Source: Apostichopus japonicus
Taxonomy: Eukaryota > Echinodermata > Holothuroidea > Aspidochirotida > Stichopodidae
Reading direction: 5' to 3'
NCBI RefSeq assembly: GCF_037975245.1
Contig: NC_092574.1
Coordinates: 19,313,713-19,377,712 of the forward strand
Length of the DNA: 64,000 nucleotides
In this document: piece after piece, positions 18,531-29,284 of the stretch
How positions within the stretch are numbered: the first letter of the stretch is position 1
Layout: every line of letters starts with the position of its first letter
The notes under the pieces: generated by a model
The model's database searches: none
Seen by the model: the letters and a program-made list of their open reading frames with translations, nothing else
Told to the model about the DNA's origin: nothing
Program-made: the position numbers and the translations under genes

Positions 18531-21500
18531 ATGGCGTCCACTGTTAATGTAATGAAATTTGTTATGATTTTGTTGGTTTGTCAGTACCAAGTTATGTGTG
18601 AGCACGGTGATAGTGCTCCTAGTTCCACAACAAACGACGAGCCTCACAAGCAAACAACCGACGAAAACAAGAATTTACCAGAAGATGTACCAAACCCCAC
18701 AGGAGGCGATGGAAAAGATTCAGTTAAGGACGACGAAAAGAGATCGGAACGAGACCTTCAAACATGTATCCTTCCTAGTCCAATATATTGCAGGTTACAA
18801 TACATTAGCTGCAAAATGTGTTTTAAAAATTCGTAACGTGTGTTGGTCGATATTATAATCTAGCTAGGCCTTGGCTACATGAATTCGTTAGTTACGTTAT
18901 ATAGGCCTATACCACAATATGCACCAAAACGGTGGTATCAAACTGTGTGATATATGCTACAGTGGCCTACATTAATCTTTCAAATATTAACAGCACATTT
19001 GTATATATATGTATCTCTGGTGTAATGAACTAAATGGTTTCATATGTAAATTTATTAAGTCAACATAGATTTACATTTAAATTGATACAGGTCTGTTTGT
19101 CATCCTTAACTTGCAACCTGTTTACAACTGTTCTCAGTTAGGAAACTTTACCTGCAAAAGAGAGCTCAACATATCGCAGCAGTGGACAGTCTCTTGGAGA
19201 CTTACGAATACGAGAAGACCTATCAGATGGTTGACCTGCTGATTACAAGAATGAGAACTGTAAGCTGTATGCATGTCCTTTAATGTATAATAATAATAAT
19301 AATAATAATCGGCAGTTATTTTTACGACGCTTAAGCGACCACAAATGTGGGAGAAGCCCGCAAGGGCTTATGGATTACAACTTACACGTCGGGTGGCTTC
19401 CAATTCAACATTTAACTCAAATTTTGGAATCTTTGCAATTTAGAAAGTCCCTAAACATGCTAGGAAGACAGATAGTTGTCACCTCTGTTCAATATTTACC
19501 AATATAATTGCACTCAAAGTTAATTATGTTTATTTAAACTTTATTTATACTTTATTTAAAGAGGAAAACTTGGTTAGCCATAGCTCATCTTCCCCAAGGC
19601 CCTCATAAGAAAACATGACAAATGAAGAAAACATTTTAAGAGGAACTACAAGTCTCCTCCAATGCGAATTTGTTCAATTTAATTGTTAAATCTGACATCT
19701 GGATGAGGTGTGTTTATAATGGAATGCATAATGAAACTTTAACCCTAAAATTCCACAGTACGAAAATGCAAGATCAAATTGACTTACCGAACTGAATTAA
19801 AGAAATCATTTGGCCATTTTTTGGGAAATTGTTTACTGCCAAGTAATATATCTCATTGTCATGTTTGGCAGTTGAATGAGTACAGTACATGACTCATAAA
19901 GCATAGCTTGAACAAGTTTTATGATATAAAACACATTTTCTCTCTCTGTCTTTACTGTGGAGGTTCCTTAATAACAAGTAAAATTCTAATTTTAATTTTT
20001 ATCAATACAGTAGTTGTAATTTATGGCAAAAATTTCAATCAATTTCTCTGGCAGAGAGAGTAAGAAAAAAGTTGTTTCTGAACTCAGTTTGTAACTTTGT
20101 ACTTAATTATCATCATTATCATCATCACCATGAGGTCATCATTATTAGCCCCAAATTTTAGCACTCTAAAAGGTTGCTAGAAGTTTCCAAAAGTTCTTTC
20201 CTAGAGACTATGACCCTCCAACTTACTCCAAGTCATTGAGAATTATTCAAATGTCTCAGTATGGATCACTACTTAGGAATCTAGTATTCTGTGTGTTGAA
20301 ATTCAAGCACAGGTCTGTGACCATTATGTGATATTCTGGCATAATTTGGGGCAGTATTAATGATCTTTAATTAGGATTGGCACTAACCACGTTTGACTTG
20401 ACATGAGAATCTTGTTCTTTTAACAAATATTTTATGTGGATTATCAGCAAAGGGTAGTTTCATCAAATTAGAAATGCTATATTCTGATAATAAATTAATA
20501 CAGTAATTAGTTAAATTACAATTTTGTCAATATTTTATGTCTGACAGGTAGTTGGCACATCCAGGTCAACTCTCGTTCAGAAAGGATTTGAACCAGGGAT
20601 GTCTTTCCCAACAGATGAAGAAACAAAAGAAGGTAAATTTGGCTCCTCTTAAAAGACAAGTGTTTTCTTCAAAAGGTCTATTGCCTGCAGAAGGCTTCCT
20701 GCCGTTAATACTCTCGTTAAAGGTCACCAGTAAATATGCTAGAAATCAAGTAAAGGTTACTCATGCTCCACCTTCAACAAGCATGTTACTATCACCCTCA
20801 AAAGTATGTTTTTCCTCCCTCAAAAAATTTAATTGGTTGATGTAACACTTTGAAAATGTCTGAGAGTAATTGGAAGATGCAAATCCATGAGGAAAGGAAT
20901 TTTCAAATGTTATATAGCAAATTTTTAGCAGAAATAAATGCAATGCTGTTATTGAATATAAAGAGTATTTAGTTTGTTATCTATGAATTTAGGATGCTTT
21001 TACAATCTGATGTTGCCTGAAGTTGTTTCAAAAGTTTTTGCTAAGTGTGTTACATCAAATTTGATCATGATACCAACTGCACAGGTTGCTAGATCTATGA
21101 TAAAGGTTGCAAATCAGCCTTAAATTTTGTGCGATTTCTAATTCTGCATTGATCTTTACTGTATGTATTATATACTTGCCAAGTGCTGGAAAACCGACCA
21201 TTATTTTACAAAATGATAAAGAGTGTAAAAAAGGTACATATTCCACTCTTATTAAACCCTGATAAATTTGTGGTTTCAAGTTTCAACACTCAGTTGCAGT
21301 GTAAAGTTCACCATATTTCTGTGTTCTGATTTATGGTCCTATAGTTTACACAAAGTTATCATGCAGACAAGTTTGGATTAGATAAGCAGTAAGCTTTGGA
21401 TACTGTAATCACCCTTATCATCAATGGCTTGTTATATGTTTACCTAAGGGAAGGCTTATTCCATTGTGTTGGTGTAATTCATTCATATATAATGTAACCT

Positions 21501-22709
21501 ATAGGTTGGTTTATTGTGCTGCATCAGCAAGTAACCATATATAGTAATCCCATTATTACCATTTATGAACCGTGCAGACTACTTTCAACAGCTGTTATCT
21601 TTGATATCAGTATGTATCCACTGTTTATGGAACCTTTTAAGTATTTCAAGATTTCCATCCCTACAATTATGGGACTTACCCCCCCCCCCCCTCCCCGTCT
21701 CCACCCAAACATCAGTGTGTAGTTTTTCTATAGTTTCAAATTGAAGTAGTCTAGGTGCTACTACATGATATAACTTACATACTGAAACAATGAAAAAGAA
21801 AAAAAATCAGATTTCATTTCATTATTTAACAGTTTTCTTAAATGGATGATGAGTAGGTTAGTGTGTAAGAGATATACATGTTATAGACTGGAGTAAATTT
21901 ATTCAGATCTTAATCCTGTATGTAACAATGATTCTTGACTTACATCTTACACATGCACTATTGATATTTCAGTTCATGCACCTGACCTTCAAGATTTCAG
22001 ATATGACTCCAAGAAAACCTGAAAAGATTACAAGAATCAAAATATCCCACCTAATCATTCACATCTTCGATCACAAATTTCCATTGGAGAAAGTTTTTTT
22101 GCGGCTCAAGACATATGGGTAGGAAATGCATCTGCTTGTTCATGGAAATGCATTTAACTACAAATAATCTAGGTGGTGTTGATACTGTAAAAGGGCATTG
22201 AAGAAACTCCAAGCCCTGTATTAATACAAAGTAATTTATCTTGAATTTCTATTCTTCAGCACTGTCTATTATCATGGAAAATGCTGGCCTTTTTGGAGAT
22301 ATGGCATTAAAACTACCAGAAATTACCCATGCCTGTCTTGAGAAGAAAAAATCGGATGTTGCGAACATATTGAAGTGGGCTATTACATACAGTTCAGATG
22401 TTGGGTTTTTGGATGAATATAGTACCCAAATGTTCAATTTGGTAAGTTTTTTTCTACATTTGACAGTCTGATTTACAGAGAAGAACATTGCATTTGAAAC
22501 CCCAGGGAGAAGAAGCCTGTGATGTAAAAGTTGAAGAAGCTCTATCATGCATGCAATAGCCTGTTATATCTGTATACCAGATCCATTTCTTGATTGATTC
22601 TAAGTAGGGCAGGATTATAGAATTTTAGAAATAAAATTCCCAAATTACAAATTAGATTTCCATATTATCCTCATTGGCTGGAATGTTTAGTTTGTTGAAT
22701 ACTTTTGTT

Positions 22710-22742
<33 letters not shown>

Positions 22743-24012
22743 TTTTTTGTTAAATCTAGGCATCCCAAGAGCTTAACATCATTCCTAAAGAACCTGGTTT
22801 CTTCAATCCTTATCGACAACAGTTTCAGGTAAGTTAAGAAGACTTTTTTTTATTCATTGATCAGCCAATGGTAGAGAGAGGTGATAATTCTTCCTTGGAG
22901 TTCATTTTCTGCACTTTATATGCAGTTCTTTGTTTGTATGTATGTTTGTTTGTAGGTTTGTAAATATCTATTGCTTCTCAAATATTTGTTGCCTAAGTAA
23001 CTGCAATGTTTATTCTCTTATCATCTTCATCACTTTATAGATTGTTGGAGTTTATTAGTTTGGATCAATCTGTTCAAGGAATTTCAAATTTCAGATCGAA
23101 TGTCCCATTTTCTGAACTAAGAAAACCCTACAGAAAGATCACCTGCATGATCCACAAGTTTGGGCTCCGCACTGAAATTGATACAAGGCATTCATTTCAA
23201 ACATAGTGTACTGTACTGTAATTTATTTTGACTGCTTAAATGTAGCCTCCAAAATGAGGTGGTTCAAACTAGTCAATGTCAGGTCTCAGTGAAATAAAAT
23301 CCAAAGAGATAGAAATAAATGGACAGTCGATAACAAACTGATTGTGTAATGAAACATCATCTTTAGCCTAATTTATAAAAAGTTACAAAGCCTGATGTTT
23401 CAAGCCCAGCATAATTTTCCTCAGAGACATACAAAAACAAAGCATAAACAGAAGGTAGGACAGTTCATTGGTTAAGTTAAACATGATTAGAAACAGACAG
23501 TGAGGAGGATTGTTTTTTTTTATTGAGCTATATAAAGATAGTGAGAAGATTGCAAAAGATAAACTGAGTTAAAACAATGCAACAAAGAATCAACAGATAG
23601 TGGTTAAGGATTGAAAGAGAGTGAAATAGGCATCGAGTAGCAGTGACCCTCCGAAAATTGAGACTATTAAGTGACTGTTGTGACCATTAGTGTTCTTTAC
23701 AGTATATTTGAAGTTAAAGCTAAATGTATTCCTTGAACAAGAAAACATTCCATTCCTCCACTTCTGTTGGGGAAGAGTCTCTATTTGTTATGTTCACCCT
23801 CCCAGCTTTGATGATGCTAGCTGTTCTCTACATACATCAATATACCAATTTGTTTTATCTAAGTGTTTTGCAGAAATGCAAGTGACCTCCATTATTTTAA
23901 AATCAAAGCACATTTTTCCTGTTTTCAGCCACCCCAACCCTCTGGAGACAAAAAGAAGAAAGCAAAATCAGATAAAAAAAGAGGACCAAGAGTCACAAAA
24001 GTTGAATTATGA
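18531..24012 (+). CDS. CCDC134: CCDC134, ER-lumenal protein with KVEL C-terminus, six exons
   Basis: CCDC134 is a secretory-pathway protein of the ER lumen, known in mammals to act with the chaperone GRP94/HSP90B1. Coding exons are 18531-18765, 19138-19259, 20548-20632, 22260-22441, 22760-22828 and 23929-24012 (TGA). All are in frame, giving 258 aa (human about 229). Residues 1-23 form a signal peptide (VMKFVMILLVCQYQVMC). A Thr/Asp/Glu/Lys-rich spacer follows to about residue 75. The conserved core has FRKLYLQKRAQHI, ENAGLFGDMALKLPE, WAITYS, FLDEYS, ASQELNI and FFNPY. A Lys-rich tail with RGPRVTK ends in KVEL. The human protein ends in QSEL, so KVEL fits KDEL-type retrieval. The longer N-terminal acidic spacer explains the extra length. 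The gene is head-to-head with YIPF6. Confidence 0.93.
19283..19400 (+). repeat. (TAA)n with adjoining dispersed-repeat fragment in a CCDC134 intron
   Basis: A short run of taa triplets is followed by cttaagcgaccacaaatg and gcccgcaagggcttatgg, the latter with a small palindrome (gcccgcaagggc). It looks like the end of a retroposed repeat. The family is not identified. Confidence 0.35.
22710..22737. repeat. (TA)n microsatellite
   Basis: About 13 TA dinucleotides lie in a CCDC134 intron, shortly before the acceptor at 22759. Confidence 0.85.
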
Positions 24013-24212
24013 GCTTAATGGACGAAATCATACTAAAGTGGTACATCTATTTGGAAGATATACACAGGGGAAAATTCCATGATGAAATGTATGTGAACTT
24101 CAACCAGATTTTCAGCAGCTAATACCACATGCAGAGCTGAATTCAATGTTCATTAAATTCATGAGTTCAGTGCAAGTTATTCTGTTAAGGTTACAGTGGA
24201 GAGCATCACTTG

Positions 24213-24414
24213 AATAAAGTTTAATAGACGGCTGCAGTAAATATTTGACTGTGTCGCCTCACTTGCATAATTTGGTTTGCCAAGCACTATTTCCGTCCAT
24301 CGTGAAAACTTAAAGTTGCCAACGAAAAGTTTGTTTGAAAATCCATTTTGTCAATGTAAGAACACATTATGAAGTTTTCTCCAAGAAATTGTGACAAATA
24401 CTATGAGCAATAAA
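24213..24414 (+). terminator. Poly(A) signals of CCDC134
   Basis: AATAAA occurs at 24213-24218 and again at 24409-24414, about 200 and 400 nt after the CCDC134 stop codon. Either could be used. Confidence 0.6.
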
Positions 24415-26171
24415 ATGTAAATAAGTTCTCTATCAGCAACAAAGCAAATAACATTTGTGACCAAATTCATTGGAATAATTTGACCTCTGATAGCTTATCA
24501 GTGTTGCTAGTTAGCTCTGATATACAGTACTTGTATTGACCTTGTTAAAAACAATTTTCATGACTGAACTGATGAAATACTGATACCAGTATACCATGGG
24601 GGGAGGGGTGTGGGGAGGTGGGGATAGAGGGGATTATATCCCCGCAAATAAAAACTTTTGCGGTGCCCTTCTCGTGTCCTGCCCCCTGTTTTACAAGTTT
24701 TACTTCCGTGTACCTCCAAATTGTGCTGATTTGAAGCTGCTAAAAGTGCTGGAATTGTTCCCTTGGCTCAACTTGGGGCCCTATGGCGACCTCCTGGACC
24801 CCACACCAGGTTGGCTCCTCACTCCACATTCACCTACGGGGCCAGCTGCCATTCTCCCATTTTATGCCCTCCAAATATTGTTATCATCTGTATGGTCCAC
24901 TTCCAAATGTCTGGTGATGCCACTGGTTGAAACGGGTGCCTATACCACTTGTTTACAGGATAGTGTTGAAAAGACGTCTGTGGCGTGAAGTGTCTCTGTT
25001 ATGATGCAACTTTGTGCAGTACAAATGGTGTTAAATTTTTTTATCATGATAGCCCTGATTCTTAATATAAAAGGTAGAGGGACATGTTAGACAGAGTTAT
25101 GAAAATTAACAAACTAATGGATCAAAATAAACATTGTAGAATGCATAAGCACTGATGAAAAATATATATATAGAAATATATATCATAAAACTTGCCCCTT
25201 TTTTTTACAGGTAAATATCTTGAAAGTTAATACTGGTATACAAATATGACCAATAATTTTCTTTTTTGTTGGACAATGATATGACAGAGGAGAGTCCACA
25301 AACTGTTGGGTGTGGATCCAAAGGAGGGTCATAACAAGTTTTGGGTGGATCACAGGATTTATCCATACATTTGAAACTTTAATAAATGTTAGATTTGGAC
25401 CTAGATGGAGATCTATCAAGGTATTTATGTAAGATTAAGTCCAGTTTCTAACCTTCCATGCATTCTGAACATCAGCTCAGAGGGGTGGGGGTCGGAACGG
25501 TTGTGGGCCCCGAAAGTCTGCTGTAAGAAAACGTGTCTTACGTTAGCTGTCGCAAATGCAAAGACTGAAACTTATTCAATGAAAGTGGTGCTAGAAATCG
25601 ATTCGTCACTTGACGATTAACAACACATAACCTAGATAAGTAACCATTAATGGAATATTTGCTTTGAGGCAGGTTTGCAAATAATGTACAGAGGATAATT
25701 TAGTGGTCACATTTTGTGTGGCATATTTCAGTTTTAATCCATTTTATGTTACATAAATACTGAAAATAGTATGCTTTCGTGTACACAACTTGCCATACAA
25801 ATTTGAATTATGAAGCAATTTGCCCACTTTGCATAGCATTTTGCCATGTGACCTGGATAAATTATTCATGAATTTTAGGATGTGGAGAGGTCATGCCAGC
25901 CTCCTCTGACCCCACATAACCCCGATAAAAGGAGGGCAATTTGACCGCTTTGCATAGCATTTTGTGATGTGACCTGGATAAATTATTCCCTGAATTTTAG
26001 GATGCGGAGAGGTCATGCTAGGAGGGGAAAAAGTTTCACCAAATTGTATTTCATTGCTGGAAATACAATTCCAGAAGCGATATAATATCAGTGTCAGTTT
26101 CAATTTTTTTTATAGACATGCTTTAAAAGCTAAACACCAAAAGTAATTGTTGAATATTCCGTTTGTCTTTA
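24415..26171. other. Intergenic stretch with decayed repeats
   Basis: No gene is supported. An open frame at 24596-24988 starts in a G-run and shows no domain. At 25813-25902 and 25936-26020 there are two similar copies of a ~90-bp unit (ctttgcatagcattttg, gacctggataaattatt, gaggtcatgc). Confidence 0.45.
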
Positions 26172-26172
26172 C

Positions 26173-26305
26173 TACGGTGGTTCTGAAGGGGCAAACTAGT
26201 TGCAGACTTAACTTGTTGGTATAACTTGCATATTTTTGTAGACTTGCTGACTTATGGTAACATAAATTAAGCCTACAACTAGTTTGTCCCCTCCGGACCA
26301 CCATA
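26173..26305. mobile_element. Short inverted-repeat element (MITE)
   Basis: The 133-bp unit starts TACGGTGGTTCTGAAGGGG and CAAACTAGTTGCAG. It ends with the inverse of TATGGTGGTCCGGAGGGG and ACAAACTAGTTGTAG. About 32 of 39 terminal bases match. TA at both ends may be the target dinucleotide, as in Tc1/mariner-type MITEs, but it may equally belong to the repeat. Confidence 0.65.
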
Positions 26306-27131
26306 CTTTTCCATTATGACCTAACGTCACCTAAGTTCCATTAATAAAATATACTTTGCACTTACAGTGTTGAACTGTTCCTTGACCTGAAATTGCCGGT
26401 TTCTATTTTAGAATTAATTTAATGAAATTTTCCAGTCTTTTTGTCAGTCATATAGCTAATATTTTCAGTCCATTGAATGGTTACCTAATGACAATTAAAT
26501 TGTGTTTGTGCCTTCCTCACAGATTTGAAAGAAATTTCTCATATTAATGAGAAGTTATTAAATTATTATTAACAATAATGTAGGTTTGTTGTATTTTTAA
26601 AATTATTTCCACGTTATATTATTTGTGTCATATTTTGTAGTAGTTTGCCATTACTCTCACAATCAAAGATGGCAGTCTATTACCGTTGTGGTATCAATTG
26701 AAAACTTTAGGGGGGTGTGTGTGTGTGTTTAGGAGGGGGTGGGGGGAGGGGCTGGTGCGTCAACTCTTCCATTTGATGTGACATACAATGCAATTTATGC
26801 TCAATGAACTTATCCAGTGGTTTAAATTTATTGTTAACTTGAAACTGTTTTTTTACATGTTCATTGTACACATCGTGTCTATTACTGATTTCAGTAATTG
26901 TTTTCATACCATTACAGCTGCTATGCAAGTTTTGTCACCCTATCCTTCTACTTTTCCTTCTTCAAAGTTTTCAAAAGAAATTTAAATTTCTGAAATTATC
27001 AATTTGAAAAGAGTATGCCTCACTCTTCACACTTTTGTGATTAAACATTTTGGCATGAATAAATAATGACAACTGAGTAATTGCTCGCAAATAAATTTTG
27101 TTTGAAATCCATTTTCTTGTGTTGGATACTA

Positions 27132-27530
27132 TTAATATGTTAAAGTAAGAGGGCCTGACGTTTTGATCCTCGCAGGATCTTCTCCAGAGGCTGAACAGGG
27201 TGAACACAGAGCCTACAACTAGAAACCAACAGGGGAAGAGGATAGGTACTACCTCTCCTCTTGCCCCTGTTGGTTTCTTTTTTTCTCTCCATCCCTCATC
27301 AACTAATCCTCTTATGTCTTTATCATTTGTGTTCACCCTGCTCATAATTATCCTGTCTGTGTTCTGTGTGTGTATTTATCCCTAATGTTACTGTAACTAA
27401 TAGTCATTCAGCCCCTGAAGAAGATCCTGCTAGGATCGAAACGTCAGGCCCTCTTACTTTTACACATTCTCTTAAACAGGCTCTTTAGGGGATAAGCATT
27501 TTGCTAACAGTTTTGGTTTATTTTGATATG
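27132..27530. repeat. Hairpin repeat family, copies 2 and 3 as an inverted pair
   Basis: A minus-oriented core at 27151-27196 and a plus-oriented core at 27408-27453 face away from each other. Between them, further arms are inverted too: cagggtgaacacag (27197) against ctgtgttcaccctg-like sequence near 27330, and gaaaccaacagggg (27221) against cccctgttggtttc (27264). The whole forms a long fold-back. The right end carries the family tail gataagcattttgctaac. Confidence 0.75.
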
Positions 27531-29284
27531 ATTAATATTCAGTGCAATAGAAAGCTGTGAATTGCTGTTATAATATTTTTAAAAAATCCAACCCTTATTA
27601 AAAAGACCACCAAACTTCCCATTGGTCTAACTGTTACACTTATGATCCTGCAAGGGGGAAACGATACTCACTCAGTACCTCCCTCATCTCCAACATAAAT
27701 CGGTGGTCATTAAACTATTCTGTAGTTTTTTTTTGTTTTTTGGCAATCAGCCGGGAAAGTCCGACACGGGGCGCAATTTCATAATTTTTCATGCACCTAT
27801 CTGTATCAGGGGGTTGGGGGTTGGTGATACAAACCTACCAACTAGCCCCACCCCCCTCCCCATGGCCACCACCAAAAATGATTTGCCTGCGAATTTTGTC
27901 TTGGAAAATAAACTTGTATAACGTTTGAAGGGGAAATAGTTGTCGGGAACATATCAAATCTCCGGATACGTCACTGTCGGGCAGACCCAGTTATAATTGT
28001 TCATATTGACTCAATTGCGAGATTATTATCTCTAACTTTTGACGTGTATGATCTCAAAATATTGACGTTTTATCTCGAAAATTACAATTTTAATGCAGTG
28101 CAGGGATCCTTATAACCACACTTACTATTGTTACGTGTAATATAGGCCTACAGGGAGTAAAATGTGGATGAAACACCGACATTTTGAAACACCGACAATT
28201 TGGTCATAAAAACAACAAAGGCGGAATGGAAACATATTCAAGATAAAAAGGCACTGTTACAGTCGAGATAAAATAGTCGGGATATTATTGCAACATAGGC
28301 CTACAATGTTAATCCCCCCCCCCCCCCTTCACCTCGCCAAAGTCGATATTTCGAAGAAAGGGGAGCCGATAAAGTATTCCAGGTCTGAGAATATAAATTA
28401 AATTTCGCAAGAATAGGAGAACTCTGATGATAAAAATAACTCAACACGTGTACCTTGCATCGCTGAGTAATTTTTATAGGCCTATGTTAATTCGTGTTCA
28501 ATATCGCCGCCTGTGTTTCTCTTCTTGCCATTACTATTTTCATTGATTGTATATTTCTTTTTCATTTCAAATTCTAAATTTCTATTCTGCAATTTTATGT
28601 TCGATATCCGAATTTCCTTTTCTGGGAAAAACTTTTTCCCTATGTAATAAAATAGTAATACGGTACTAAAATAGTAAAACATTTCAGATGAAAACAGCAA
28701 CAAGTCATGGCTTGTTCCAATTATGAGGAAATTCGAGACAATTCCACAATTTACATTCCATGTAAAATCATGTCCGCTTGGTTTGTCGGGAACAATAATA
28801 TACATTCACAGGGTTGAACATGTCAGTATCCAGTGTCCCCCCCCCCCCCCACCCCCACCACCATTTCCATTCTTCGTACTTTATAGTGACGCCCATGATT
28901 GATGATACGGGTATGTTATACTTATAGTCGTGTAAAATTACATGCGCAAGGCGCACTTTCATGGGAACAATATTCCAAGCGCGTATTGAATGACATAAAC
29001 TCCTTGTTCATACGGAGATGTTGCAACTTCCGTGTGTCGTTCATGGTTTACGAGACTGCATGTCACACTGCTGATCAGTGAACAGTCCCAAAGTTGTGCT
29101 TAGTCACATCTAAATAATAAACGTTTGTTATTTCGCCTTAGTCAAGTAATGTTACCATTGACAGTACAGGCTAGCTACAAATGAACGTACTCCAAATGCA
29201 CGGCTCTCTAGCCTAACGCTAAGTATACGCAACACGAAGAATTAAATAGCGCGAGTAAGCTATGTAATTGCAACTTTAGAGAAG
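27531..29284. other. Upstream region of MYCBP2
   Basis: No coding exon is supported. It contains C-runs (about 28313-28327 and 28838-28851), TAGGCCTA-like words and, presumably, the MYCBP2 promoter and 5' UTR near the 3' end. No core promoter element is clear. Confidence 0.4.

Noticed and set aside
24596-24988. 130-aa open frame in the intergenic region
   Set aside because: It starts in a G-run, shows no known domain or splice partners, and has repeat-like composition, so it is not supported as a gene.
28313-28327. Repeated C-runs (also near 12618, 13781, 21680, 28838) as regulatory sites
   Set aside because: Homopolymer tracts are scattered through introns and intergenic DNA without shared context, and I have no evidence of function.
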